64,000 bases of DNA from Brugia malayi (Eukaryota > Nematoda > Chromadorea > Rhabditida > Onchocercidae), in contig NW_025062478.1 of NCBI RefSeq assembly GCF_000002995.4, forward strand, positions 5,804,001 to 5,868,000. Reading direction: 5' to 3'. A program made the position numbers and the translations under genes. The notes under the pieces are model-generated. The model saw nothing but the letters and a program-made list of their open reading frames with translations, made no database searches and was not told the DNA's origin. How positions within the stretch are numbered: position 1 is the first letter of the stretch; each line of letters opens with the position of its first letter. This document shows, in pieces, positions 1-12,894 of the stretch.

Positions 1-1216
1 ATCGGATGAGATACTTAACCCATTTGTCTTCTTTTATAGCAAAAACCAGTAAGTGCATTGTTTGTGAGCGAACCGCATAAGCTAAAATATGATCAGAAAA
101 TAGAAATCCTAAAATAAATTTTTAAAAAACTAATTAAAATTGTGTGCGGTTATCGAAAAGATAATGCAACGATCTCATTCTACGTCGTTTAGCAAGATCA
201 ATGGAGGCTCACTGAAAAATGGACGTCAAATTTCAATCATCACTTTTCATCCTACACAGTTTAAGTGAAATTTGATATTTGAGAAATTGCATCTAATTAT
301 TCAAATTTGAGTTCTCCCTTCGACTGCTGGTTGTAATTAATCAAGTAGAATTTTTTGTACAAAGACTATTCAATTGTAACAACTGGACAAACAACCACTA
401 TTGTTATAGCCAGGAAGAGTTCCTTAAAGCAAGGTTTGATTTAAATTGCCATTTGTATTGTAAGAACACATCAGCCAAATGATCCGATTGTAGGCATAGA
501 AAGCGTAACCAGAAATATTCAGTGAGAATTAACACGACGTTCTCTATCAATGTTTTGTCCAGCCATACCAAAGAAATATTCTAAAGTTTCCAAAAACATT
601 TATTTTGTTTGTAGGGAAATTTAATTATACATTGATTTGATGAGACAAAATAACATGAACTTAATGTGGCATAAAGAATTGATCGATCAAGATTGTAATG
701 ACATCAAGATGAGCCACCAAACTATGTTTACGAATTTCATTTAGACATAATAACAATGGAAAAAGGGAAAAAAAGAAAGGTTAATAATAAATAATTTTCA
801 CAACAAGGGCCAATAAAGACAACACAATGTAAGGAATTACGACGATTCGAAATTATAGTCAAATGCCGACAATGACAAATTATAGATATGCTGGAATCTC
901 TAATAAGACGGCACAGATACAATTCAGAATCACAAATTAGGAAAAGTAACAAATTTCATTTCACTAAAATCTCGAGAATGTGTTGTGGCATGAAAGTTTT
1001 GCCTATTTATTTCTAAAATTCAAGAATCAAACGATTGTAACAAATCTTTTTGCTGATTAAATTATTAAACTCGAAAAGTTGAGTGTAAAGAACATTGTAA
1101 AAAAAGTGGACTTCAACAAAAGACCACACGCATGATAAATGCAAACATTATAATAAGGGCATATCACACACATATTTATCATGTCATTATATTTAGTATA
1201 TCTTACCAGTAAAGAA
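1..1216. other. 3' flank of the SIPA1L gene, no gene seen
   Basis: AT-rich sequence with only short chance open frames on both strands. Its minus-strand part next to 1217 should be the 3' UTR, with a possible AATAAA at 1006-1011. I see no exon, RNA gene or repeat of note. Confidence 0.5.
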
Positions 1217-1723
1217 TTACAGCGACACGTTTGGTAACATTTCAAAATACTTTTGCAGTTTCTGTAATTCAAGTTTCGTCATTTCATGTGCACGTCGCTC
1301 CTACAATTTATGAAAATGTTTTGTTGAATTTATACGAATAATTAGTTAGCCACGAATCTAATTTTCACCATTCCTAAATTAAACACTTCTTTATCTAATT
1401 GCTAGCAAGACATAACTCGTAGCACACCGATTTCATCTTATATAAAAAAAATTGTATAGTCGAGACCAAGTCTTGAAAAAAAAACAAGAGAAAGTAGGTT
1501 AAGTTATGAGAGGTTAATTAAGTGAAGATAAAGAATTTACTTTTGTAAGTTCTTCTTTCAAACGCGAAATCATAGCTTCCAGAGCTTGCTTTTCTCTCAG
1601 TGTTTTTTGTAATTGTGTTTTGCTCTTTTCCAATTCAGCGTTCTTTTTCGCAACTATTTTTCCAGATTCTCCCGTTTTAGATATAAGACTAATACTGCGG
1701 CCATAAGTATCGCTTCTCGACTG
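1217..1723 (-). other. SIPA1L: C-terminal coiled-coil exons of the SIPA1L gene (long isoform)
   Basis: The exon at 1541-1723 (TTTTAG acceptor, GTAAAT donor) encodes a charged heptad-like stretch: [19 protein letters not shown], then [16 protein letters not shown]. The last exon, 1217-1300 (TTGTAG acceptor), continues in phase with [19 protein letters not shown] and stops at TAA 1217-1219. A C-terminal leucine-zipper-like coiled coil is the usual end of SIPA1-family proteins and is thought to serve dimerisation. A possible AATAAA on the minus strand lies at 1006-1011. Confidence 0.85.
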
Positions 1724-4700
1724 CTAAAATAAAAAATGGGATGATTTTGAGTTAAAAATGAATGTGACACAACTTAAATAAGATGTAGTTTCCTTATGCC
1801 TCAGCGTTAATTATTTTCAAACTCTGTCAAGAGATGAACAAAGTTAATAAAGTTAACAAAGTTAATTTTTAATTCCTCTCAAGCTTATTCAAGCTGAAAT
1901 TCTACGAGTTTGGATTTACTGTTCTTTTGAAAAACTTGAAGACTAAAATATTCTGTGAAAGGAAAAACAGAAGGATGCTTCCTATGAAATACTAATATTA
2001 CAAATTGGAAATACATTAAAAATTCTCTTATCAAACATTAACTTTGTTGAAATTTCGAAATATTAATCTTAATAAAATCATAACTATCAATGAATCATAT
2101 AGAAATAAGTTTACGGAATAGGTATTGCGACAGTTTTCTGAGGATGAAATTAATGAATCTTCAGAACGTACACGCAGTATTCGCCCCTGAAACAAATTAT
2201 GAATTAGTAACTCTTACTTTTAGAAATAACTCTTTTGACAGCAACTACGATATCAATTTTGCTAGGAAAAACATTCCAATTTCTAAAAGCGGAATGAGCT
2301 GGTTTGAAAGGATCTTAAATCAATTCTTTCTTTTTCGTTCGGTTAGGTTCTTTTTCCTTTTAAATTAGATTTACACAAACTTGATGAAATTTAAATTGCT
2401 TGGGAGAAAAGAAAGAGAGAAAATATTCTAATAAATAGTTAAACAATTAATGACTACTTTGACTATAAATTCTCAAAATTCGTCATCAGAAAAATTTACT
2501 GTAGGCTACCTGTACTTTGTAAGTAGATTCATACAGGCAGTTATTTAATACTTTCCATTTGACAGGCCTGGAATGTCATATTTGCTCAATAAGTTTATTA
2601 TTAACATAAAAACATAAAATGATGAGAAATGTTAACATTAGATGGATGAACTTACAATCTTAATGTGAAAATTATCACAGTGTTTCAACAATATCTTATA
2701 GCGATTCCATATTACGAACGACAAAAAACTTGAATTCAACTTAAATCTTGATTAAAAATTTATTTCCTCAAATATTAAAAATTTTGCAAAAAATTACTCA
2801 GTATTTGCAGGTCTTTCATAGCGTACATAACAACTAACTCTTTCATAACGTGCAAGTTTGGTCGCCTGCAAAAAAATTCATTTAAAATGTTATTTAAAAT
2901 AAATGTAAAGGACCAAAACTAAAATAAGTAAGTGGAATTAGCATTTACCACGAATAGAAAATTCTTCCTATCAGAGTTAAAAAAAAAAAAAAAAAAAAAA
3001 AAAACGAGGAAGGAATGAATGTATTAGTTCAGAATATAAAATTTAATCAGAAAAGAAATATAGTGATTCCAAAGAAATCTAAGCAACAAATTTGCCTTAT
3101 AATATCAATAATATATTATATATGCCGACTAATTTATGTTTACCAATTTTCATTCACTAATAATAGGGTGAAAGTATTCTCACACATTAAAAAAATACAT
3201 TCACGCACATCTCCAACTCTCATTGTAAAAACCATGAAAAAAAATAATTTCGAGTCGGTAAAAATGGATTCAAATCAATGTAAACAATATATACGTCTCG
3301 ACAACAACTATTAAAATATTTACAGCATTATGTCTGTTCCATGCAATTGATTCATCCTCAAAACTACTTGACTGCTTTCTAGTTTTGTCCCAGTTATTGA
3401 GCATGCGAAGTTGTTCATTTTTAAAACTACTGAGATAGCTGAAAATCAAGTGCACTGAAAAATTTACTTAAATTTATCAGCTGTTAATAGTTATCTAATT
3501 GAAACATTAAGCGTCTTTTTGTAAGTAACAAAATTCTTGAGAGAGAGAGAGAGTTATATTATCCATTACCGTTGACAATTAACTTTTTAATAAATAAACT
3601 CTTATAGCCAATATCCTGAAGGTCAATTCTGAAAATATAAAGAAAAGGGGATAAACCTCTGTGATTTCATTATATTTGGATAAAATTTCAAAACAAGACA
3701 TAATGAAAAAGCCATAAATCATCGCAACAATAAAAATCTTACTTCATATTTCGTTTCGCAAATGTATCAGGCATCAACAATAACCGCTCATCACCGCTTA
3801 CGGCAGGGCAGTGTGGATCAGCACAGCCCCTACGGGGTGAACCATCAGATGCTGGCAAAATCATAATCAATCGAAGTGAAGTTCGATGTGCCATCAGATC
3901 ACAAATTTCGTTGTAACTCATTGTAACGATTGGTTTACCTTCAATCTGCAAACTATACGTATTTCATCTTTTTTAGTTTCTCCAAAGCAAAATGTTCTAA
4001 ATAGCTATATAATGAAAAAGAAATTAATTAGTTGGTAAACGAATTAAAAATTTAATGTTGAGGAAGCCGATAAGTCTTTATGGTCTGATAAAAACAGTAA
4101 AACAAGGCTCTGCGACAATGAAAAAGCCAGCCATACACCATTCAAGTTCAATAATTTAGTAATTTCGGAATGAAGTAGTAAAGATTTTACTGAAATACTG
4201 TCTCACAAAAGAGACACAGAGAATTCATGAGGAGAAAGTGTTAAAAGGATTTTAATTCCGAGGTTTCCACGAAGATATTTAGCAACCATTATAAAAAGAA
4301 AAACAGATGATTTTTCAAAATAACATTGCTTTAAATTAGATTTTTTTTGGCAACTGATTTAAATCTCAACTAAAAGTTTAAAACTGTTCCAACCTCAACA
4401 ATTCGTGATCCCTGTCTAAGCCCACATCGCCAAGCTGTATGATACATTTCTACATCAGTAACAACACCTTCTTCTTGTAGGTGGAAGCCCAAATTGTCGG
4501 AAGTTCGTGCACGCCGATGTAATACTTCCTTAGCTTCATCGCCTTCAACGATCAATTGTGGAAAGTACCATGGAAGATGCTAGACCGTTTTTTTTCTATA
4601 CTATTTCTATTCACCACAAGCAAAGGTAAACCAATCAAGATAGCAGGGAAAAAGAAGAATATATATAGCTTACTCGCTTTATTGAAATCATTTTAAATAT

Positions 4701-7700
4701 ACTCAGTCTAAATCAACTTACTTAAGACAAACTAGCTTCAATCAAAAGCTTTGAAAATTTCTATTACAAAAACTTCTTCACTACCTTTCGTAACACACTC
4801 TAAACGTCGTATTAGAGCAGTTAATTCTCGATCACTATTATCAGTTGTGCGGCATCTCAAAAGCAACACATCTCCGTGATCAAAGTAAATTTTCAATCTA
4901 AAAAGGAATAGTTTTAATTTTTTTCAGAATAAGTGCAAATGGTAAGATGACCTAAACTATATTATGGAATGACCCATCTTTCTCCAAAGTATAAAATATT
5001 CAAATTCTGTTGATATCTCAGGAATAATGTGTTTTCAGCTTTCAAATCCCATTAGTTGACTTTTAAATACATTGCAAAATAATGGAAAGTGTTTCATAAT
5101 ATTAGAGTAACTAAAAGAAAAATCACTGATTAAAATGAGACGTTAATTTGATTAAAAGACATCAACTCAAGGAGATAAGGACAGGAATGTAACAAAGCAA
5201 AGAGAGTGGAAACAAAAAGAGTGAAAAAGAAATAACAGTAGCGTATGTGTACCCTGAATCCGTATTGGCCCAACCAATGATCGAATGTGTGGGTATCGCA
5301 CAAATAACTTGACCGGATGGCATTTCCAAAATAGCTAAAGTTTCACTAGATAAACCCAGAACACATGTGATCGACTGATTTTGTGAATGATCGTGAACTT
5401 CAACAAGCCACGAAAGTGCTCCATGTAACGATTCACTTAATACTGGCCGTGGTAATGATCGCTCCTTTCGTTTCACTGATCCAACCAAAAATCGACCTGT
5501 AATTGTTGCATAATTTTCATTCATTGGAAAAATAATTCACTTTCTTTTATTGTAATATAATGACAGAAGTGCGCACTTGCAATTTTTGCTGGTCCATCAT
5601 TAGGATGAGCCGAAGAGAAATTTTCAGCAATTTCTTTCAATGCTTCTCTACGGGTACGTGCTGCCATTGCCGCAAATTTTTTCGAACGATGCACCGCATT
5701 TTCGGCGTTTATTACTAAAAAAAATTGAAGAAAAACGATGATTCTATTTTCGTAGACGATTACTAATCAGTTATCCAACTGACCAATCTCAGAATACCCA
5801 TTCGGAAAGAAAAAGTAAACGATAACTTCTACATTCTCTCCAGAATACTTAAAATTACCTTTCGATTGTACATTTGAAAGAAGAAGCTAATTTGAAATAA
5901 AACGCGTCAAGATGAAAACTCGTACGCTATTTTATACTTACTTTTTGTGATGAAAAAGTCATGGAACTCAGCGGATTTTGGAAACGTGGCTCCTTGAGGT
6001 ACAGCAGGTCCAAAAGCTGGAACATCTTTCGCTCGTGATACAGCAATACTGTAAATTTATAATATTGTGTTATTAAAATCAATCAGTGACATTACCAGTT
6101 GTATATTATAAATGTCTATCAATACTGCCATTCACATCTGATTCAATATTTAACTCATAAGCGCATGGAGACAGGTATTTCACGCAATATCACGCAACTT
6201 AAAGAATGAAATTCAAAATTTGTACCTGTAAGTTACATCATCAGTGCATGGATTATTGGCCCGTACAATTATGAAAACATGCTGGAAATGTGAACGGACA
6301 GTGATTGGACTGAAAGGAAGAGCACCAGGCTCTTGGAAAATTACAGTGACCATATCATTACCAATGTGCCTTTTTCGAGCTAGCTGAAAATATTTCTGGA
6401 GATCAAACAAAATCTACAGAAAATCCAATAATAATACTAAAATTAGCTATGATCAATTAACTTCTTAAGTGAAAAATTGCTGGTATTTGCTCACTTGTTG
6501 CTTGTTACTGGGAGTAAAAGGAAGAAGTGTTGATACATGGAACATTATTTCATGTGCCTGATATTTGACGTATATCGAATGTGTACCCGTTGTATCACCA
6601 CGTACATCAAGACCCCCTTTATACTGATCAAAACCTTTCAATCGCACACGCTGTCCAAGGAAGTCTAAAAATTCTTCGAAAGCAGGAGATCCACTTTCTG
6701 AAATTGAGTTTACAGTAAGTAATTCACTGCTGTATGTATTAAATATCGTGCCAATAACTTATAGTTCAACTACAGAATCCTTTAAAAATTTTTAAATGGC
6801 AGTGAGTGAGTATTAGTTCCAGTAATGAAAAAATAAGCATTAAAAAAGTAGTGTTCTGGTAATGTCTTGAGAAGGGAATAGTAACATTCAAAAAAAATAT
6901 TAAAATGTTGAGAAATTAGAACTGCAAATATTCAAATTGGATGGATATTTAGATAGAAAGTAGAAAGTAACTGACAAGAGTTTACAACCTTGCGTTCTTT
7001 GACAGCTCTCAAATACGGGAAACTTTCTAAATTTGTTAAGGATTTTGAAGTATCTGCTTAATAATATCATGAATGAAAAAGTTTTAAAATAAAGTAAAAT
7101 GAATTGAAAAGTTCAAAGTAGAGTTGTAAGTGTTACAAAGAAAAGATACCATTATTATACATTTGCTCTTCAGTGGACTGACAGACGCCACAATACATCA
7201 CGCCAACTTTATATCGTGTATAAATCGGCTAAAACAACTACAATATAACAAACAATATTTACAGCTGAAGTTCAAATTTCCTTCCCACTTTCCACCTCAG
7301 GAATGTTCTCTTTCAAAAAGAGTAATTTAAGTTCTAAAAAAATTATGTTTTAAGCAACTTAAGTCTTATGTAAAAATTTGCAAGCAAACCTGCTCATCAA
7401 TTTTGACAAGAAAATCTTCAACTCTTGTAAATGACGGGTTGGCTGGACGAAGGATTCCGTAGTGTATTTGTGGACAGGCAATTTCCAATAATTCTTTTAT
7501 CAATGATCGAGTATTTTTCTGATCGGTATTATTATCCGAAACAACTTCTTCTGGTATTGCAACTCGTAGCGTACAAAGCTGAAATAATGCTGTACCTATT
7601 ACCAACAACGATGTGATTAAATGATAACAAGATCAATTCTATGACTGATACAGAAGTGTATTGACATTCATATGAGATTTCATTTCCAAATATATAATTC

Positions 7701-10278
7701 ATTGTAGAATACAGAAATGTTAGACAAAGTTGTCATTTCAAAATGATTACAGAAGACCTTTCATAGACTTTAATCCAATGTGTGTGGTTAATTGGAACAC
7801 CACATCAAGTTCCTACTAATGAATAACTGCAAAGAGTCAGATAAATATTAAAAAATACATCACTGAGCCGAACAATCATTCGATAAATGGTAACATTCTG
7901 AATACCGCTTTCAATACGTTCACGAACTACCGAGACGGCAACTGGACCGAGTGTTTCATCGGTACCAAAAAAGTTCCAATGAGCTGAAACCTGATATTTA
8001 CGATTATAAGAATATTTTAGTACCTTTAAAAGAGAAATTCAAATCTCATTCGAAGAGAATTGAAATTTATCTGAAATGAAGAAACAAAAGAAACTCACGT
8101 CGTCCAAGAAAACAGTGCCGATAGTAGTAAGCGCCAATATCTTGAGGCTCGATGACAACTTTTTGTTGACGTGCTGCGCACAATCTGAAAAAAGTTTATA
8201 ATAGTAATGCAAAGTTAATGTTATTTCTATAACTACTGAGAACAAATAAGAATTTACAGAAAAAACGAAATCTAACTTTTTGAATTTATTGTTTTCTTTA
8301 GTCTTTTTCCATTTCATTTTTACTCTTCGACCTTCCTTATAAGGAAAGAATGAATAACTTCCAAAAAACGATGGCAAAATATTAGTTATACCTTTTATAT
8401 ACTTCAATTATTTAACCAGTCCATTCTTAATCCTTTATGCACTTAAAAGCCAAAAATGCTCTTTCAAGAAAGACATTCCGCATTTTAGGCAGCGAAAAGA
8501 AAATTTGTTTGTCATGGAAATGAACCAGAGCATTCGGAGTCAAACAATTCCAACATATAGATTGGCAGGGTAACGAAAAGAAATATTGTTACCTGCCGCC
8601 AAGGTACACATTGCTAACATCTTCCAGAATACCAATTTCAGATGCTGTATGTTCTCGTTGCCATGTTTCATCTTTGTTTTTTAATTCATCTTTTGAAGCA
8701 GCACTGAAGCGACGAGAAAGGGCCAAACGACGAATTGGTTCACCACCTAATTCATTTCTAAAATTAAAGAAACTAAGTGATCCTAATTAGGACAAGTAAA
8801 AAGTTTGACATTAACAAAACCGCTGTAGTCTTCACTCTTATTTCACTTTCCTTAGGTTACAGGAAAGATGAAATACCTGAAAGCTGGGCAATTTGCCAAC
8901 AGATCATTAGATTTACCATCACCCATGTCATCTTCACACGGACTCTGAGCCTGTGATGCTCCAGTTGGACGAGGCTCGAGAGATGTTGTTGGTGGACCAA
9001 GTCCCCAGGCTGATGCTAGGCTTACGCAATCATGATGAGCGCAAAGACGTGGATAGCATGGTCGCCATTCGCTATAATTCGTGAAGTTTTTATCAAAGTG
9101 GTAACTCACTCAAGATTGATAATCGAAATTATTGAATCTATAGATAATTTTAAAAAATTATTGCCACTTATTTGTATTTATATTTAAATAAAGGTTTCCT
9201 AGAAATGTATCCATAAATATCAATCTACAAGTCGTTTGAAGATTTAGGACATAATGAGAGTCATCAATGATTATAGAAAAATACTTAATACGTTCGGAAA
9301 CAATTTGTGAACTGCAATCGCCATCGATTGCAACACGAGTATCATATTGTGATGCCGCAACATTATTTTGAACGGATCCAGAAGATGCTACTGATGACGT
9401 GGTTGCAAAGCCATGCGTAGGACCTATAAAAACTTCAAGTGTTTTTGTTGTAAACCATAAACAGATTGGACTGAGAACACATTTCAGGATCATCGAGACG
9501 AAAAAGCATTGGGACGAATTTTTTATTCCAGCCAAGTGTATTTGGATTATCAAGTCCATAAAACTGATTCCAAGAATTAAAAATGGAAGCTCAGAATGTG
9601 AACGCCTGTTACATTCTAATGATTATCATGTACATAGAAATATCCCAGGCTAAGCTTCCCTGTGTGGTTAAACGATTGCATTTCGATAATGATAAAAAAG
9701 AATCAAATCAAAATGGAACAGCCTGGAAGAGCTTACAGGATGTCATCGTTGTACTGATATTGTGATCATTGTACTGATAACTGGAAGAATAAGGAGCAGG
9801 TGCGGTAGCTTTCGGTGAATTGTAAGTAGGTAATGATGCAACTGCTTCGCTGTTAACCCCTAGAAAAGTAGTAAATTTAAAATGTAAGGTTTTGCAGATA
9901 TTTTAAGCAGCTCCAAGGCTGGCTACTGCTTCTTCAATAAATGATTTTGAATAAGATAGCAAAACTGTTCTGTAATTTCCACTTCAATCTTTCCTACCTA
10001 AACGAAGTGTGGTCGAACTGAACTAAGCGGGAATCAAAATTATTCGTTCAAAAAAGGGTCATTAAGTCATTGATTAATTAAGGTAGTATGATTGCTATGT
10101 TTTGCCTTTTATTACGTTAAACCAGCAATATTACTTATATTTTTTGATAATCCAAATAAATCTGTGCAAAATATTAACCACCGAGTGCGACAGCAAGAAG
10201 CGAACCACGTCGATTGAAGATGTCCAGTGCTCGAGCAGTACTGCTACACCATGCATCTGCAGGTTGACCACTGTCCAT
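1217..10278 (-). CDS. SIPA1L: SIPA1L-family Rap GTPase-activating protein (RapGAP + PDZ + coiled coil), spliced
   Basis: By family, this protein should switch off Rap GTPases at membrane or junctional and synaptic scaffolds. Rebuilt exons, from the 5' end: 10179-10278, 9737-9859, about 9479-9589, 9285-9423, 8877-9071, 8593-8757, 8099-8184, 7859-7983, 7390-7578, 7150-7228, 6495-6697, 6226-6383, 5942-6048, 5577-5714, 5253-5496, 4768-4897, 4394-4579, 3743-3945, 3324-3438, 2839-2865, 1541-1723, 1217-1300. All junctions keep phase except that the third exon's ends are uncertain. The start ATG (10276-10278) opens with [10 protein letters not shown] and lies 9 nt after a TTTGTAG acceptor. The product is about 1,029 residues, shorter than the roughly 1,700-1,800 of vertebrate SIPA1L proteins. 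The N-terminal 300 residues carry a well-conserved stretch at 8099-8757 ([25 protein letters not shown]). RapGAP covers about residues 308-640, PDZ about 790-870, and the coiled coil ends the protein. SIPA1L is firm from several diagnostic blocks; the exact first exon is less sure. Confidence 0.95.
2794..2865 (-). other. SIPA1L: Alternative terminal exon / 27-nt microexon of the SIPA1L gene
   Basis: After a TTTTGCAG acceptor the frame reads ATKLARYER up to a GTTAGT donor (exon 2839-2865, phase 0), which joins in phase to the coiled-coil exon at 1723. If that donor is not used, the frame continues with [14 protein letters not shown] and stops at TAA 2794-2796. The gene could thus make a form of about 955 residues without the coiled coil. 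Skipping the 27 nt altogether also keeps the frame, since all three sites are phase 0. Confidence 0.6.
2979..3004. repeat. Homopolymer run of 26 A
   Basis: Uninterrupted A run inside the SIPA1L intron between exons 2865 and 3324. On the transcribed strand it is a poly-U tract about 110 nt upstream of the microexon's acceptor. Length calls in such runs are unreliable. Confidence 0.9.
3743..4579 (-). other. SIPA1L: PDZ domain of the SIPA1L gene (2 exons)
   Basis: The exon at 4394-4579 encodes [18 protein letters not shown] followed by [14 protein letters not shown], the SIPA1L-type PDZ. LGFH is its carboxylate-binding loop and AW-GLRQGSR-VE its diagnostic core. The exon at 3743-3945 continues in phase with the end of the domain ([19 protein letters not shown]) and a short tail containing GSPRRGC. 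The PDZ is expected to bind C-terminal peptides of membrane or scaffold partners and so place the RapGAP; which partners cannot be told from sequence. Confidence 0.93.
5577..7983 (-). other. SIPA1L: RapGAP catalytic domain of the SIPA1L gene (7 exons)
   Basis: The domain begins with [17 protein letters not shown] (7859-7983), the family's NYFG-DE-LGPVAVS entry. It runs through [16 protein letters not shown] (7150-7228), [19 protein letters not shown] (6495-6697) and the catalytic exon 6226-6383, and ends with [21 protein letters not shown] (5577-5714). The catalytic exon holds [20 protein letters not shown]. In RapGAP proteins the asparagine of HIGND is the 'Asn thumb' that replaces a catalytic arginine finger; here it is about residue 514, and the following HFQHVF and NPCTD blocks are intact. 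The enzyme is therefore expected to be active. The 79-nt exon at 7150-7228 was placed because both its flanking phases fit and its product fills the gap expected from the family. Confidence 0.95.
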
Positions 10279-10287
10279 ATGGCAGTA

Positions 10288-10290
10288 CTA
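10288..10290 (-). promoter_or_regulatory. Possible trans-splice or 5' acceptor of the SIPA1L gene
   Basis: On the minus strand TTTGTAG ends here and the first in-frame ATG follows 9 nt later (10276-10278). Nematode transcripts often receive a spliced leader a few nucleotides before the start codon, so this fits a trans-splice site. It could equally be an ordinary acceptor after an unseen upstream exon, because the frame stays open between the AG and the ATG (Tyr-Cys-His-Met). Confidence 0.4.
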
Positions 10291-12894
10291 CAAATAGAAA
10301 TCCAAGAAAAACTTCGCTGTCCACAAACAGGCCATCAAAAAAATCTCAAAATATATCCAAAATAATTGTTTTGAGTTCCATTTTCTGAAAACTCTCCGAA
10401 GAAGTTAGTCTTCGTAAATGAAGAAGTATGGTAATGGCTTGTGTAAAATAAAAGACGCAAAATGAATTCAAACAACTTTTCACGAAAATTAGAACAAATT
10501 TGTGTAATAGTAGAAGTGATATTGAAAAATCGAAATGGTTCCTACTTCAGAGAGAAGACAAGGACTTACTTATTTTCAAATTAAGAAAGTAGAAGACTTC
10601 GACTACTTTTAAATAAACATTCAATGTTAGAGAAAAAAATTGTTAACATCGAATAATATTTTTGTGTTGCTTTGAAGAAGCAAAAGAAGCTGAAGACAAA
10701 ACAGCCTCAACTTCTCTTCTCTCATGCTCCCTCCAGAGGCCAAATAATTATTTCCAAATTGTCATCTGTTATCGCTCTCCTGCCTGCATACGTCACTTCC
10801 GCATATTTTCCGATTTTCCATCAACTTCAATTTAAATGTCATTCTAGTAAAATAGAGTTAACTGAAAAATTGAGCATAGTACTATGTTTGAAAGAATTAG
10901 TCAAAAGAAAACAGACCAGACAGTTGTTGGATGACATTCCAAATAAACAACTTGAAATGTATCATCTAAGTTTATGGTATTTCAGGAGTCAGATATCCCG
11001 AAATCTTTTCTCTCCAATTTTGGCTTCTTATTCTTTGTTCGAAGGTAGATTTATTATAAAATCAGAAGTTAAAAGAAATTTATGTTTTTTATCGTTTTAC
11101 TATTTTGTATTGAAAAAGCCCAAAAATCAAAATAAAAACTTTAAGAAAACAGTAAATAACTTCTACAACTTCCAGAAGCGAAAAAAGTTCGAGGTTGGTT
11201 TCAATTCTATTTGTAAATGTCGATAAATAAAAGCTGAAAAGTACTAATTGCTTCATAAATGTTGCTGTCATCATAAAGTTCTCTGCTTTTTTTTTTTCAA
11301 AAGCTTCTTAGTGATTAAAATGCGCTAAAATAAAACGACGACTGACACTAACGATTGCAAAAACATAAAACAAACAAAAATCTAGAAGAAGTTCTCAACT
11401 GTACTCTATTTCAGATGAATGTCTGGCATAAACATTTGTCGGCAATTAACACATTTAGGAAAAATAAAATATACCAGAGAGTTCACAAAATAAAGACTAT
11501 AATTTGAGTAAATGTAAAATTTAGTTAAGTTTAATAGCGCACTTTAAATGTTGCATGCAAATGTCTATGCTTCCAACTTAAGTTTTTTTATGAATTATCA
11601 AAATTACTCTGTGACTGACTTTTCAAATTTAAAATATAATTTAATCATTTAAAGTAATTTCGAAGTTCGCAAATTCTAATTCAATTAAATTCATAAGCTC
11701 GTAGCAGATAATAAGGGATCTTTTTCGAATAATATAAAACCATCAGAAAATGAAACATGTTTCTTGAACAGTCCTTAAGGAAATAGGGAGAAAACGAGGA
11801 AACGGATTAGACTTCGGAAAGATTTAATTAAAGATCAGAATGAAAATTGCTCTCTTAAGTAGAAATGAATATGTGCTCTATAATCTTAACACTGCACAAG
11901 AATAAATATAGAAAATTACAGATGACTGAAAAACGGAGAAAATTTTCTGAATTTCTTATGCCTATGAATGTAACGGAAGAAAAGAGTATAAAGGCTTTCA
12001 TAGAAGAAAACACGTTTTCGATCCAATCCATTAACCCACTAATTGTGCCAAGCAAGTAAACAACAATACGTTTAATCAAAAAAAGAAAATATCTGAAATT
12101 GAAATCAAGAAAGGAAAATGTACACAAAATGATTATTATTGACTTATTCTTCTCCATCAACCGCAGTTTCTTCTTTCATCCAACATTTTTTAGTGAAATT
12201 TATATTTGTCTGATATTAAATCCAAACTAAGTCTGGCTACTTGTAAAAAAATTATTTTGTTTACAAAAAAGAAAAGAGGATAAAAGGCTTTCATGATGTA
12301 GCATTGGAGAAAATGGAAAAGAAAATTCGGTGAAATTAAAGCCTAAAGGGCTTGTTTCAATCGAAAAAAGGAGAAGAAAAAGAAGAGGGATAGGAATTGA
12401 AACATTTAATGAATTGAGTGAGCCAAAGAAGCAGCAGTGATCTCTGCATCATATTTGTCTTTTAGTGCCATTGCAAATTTTATTTGCAAAAAGCAACAGA
12501 TTCTAAGGTATGAAAAATAAGAAGTGCAAGACAAGAAAAAAGATAATGAGAAGCTGAAAAGTTAATCTGTTTTCTTTTCTTGGAATTAATTAATTAAATT
12601 GTTGATATCTTCAAGTTCTCCATTAAATGATTCTGCAATAGCCCAATTCGATTTTCCGGATCATTTTTTTTTTTTTTTTTGTTTAGCAAAGACAGCACGA
12701 AATTTGATGCTTTCCATCAAATAACATAACATTATTAAAATGAACGGGAAGTATAAGTTTATATTCACATAAGCAGGAATAATTCTGAAAGGACGCAATA
12801 AGTGGGATGAAATGGTTGTGAGGATAAAGCAGAAAAACGAGATGAAGCCTAGCTTAACTCACAAAAGCTATGGATGATAAAGTAACGAATGCAT

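Noticed and set aside
9158..9559. 133-residue minus-strand frame as one exon
   Set aside because: Only 9285-9423 of it fits the SIPA1L exon chain; the rest is intron, and the upstream exon uses another frame.
10102..10365. Plus-strand 87-residue frame
   Set aside because: Shadow of the first SIPA1L exon on the opposite strand.
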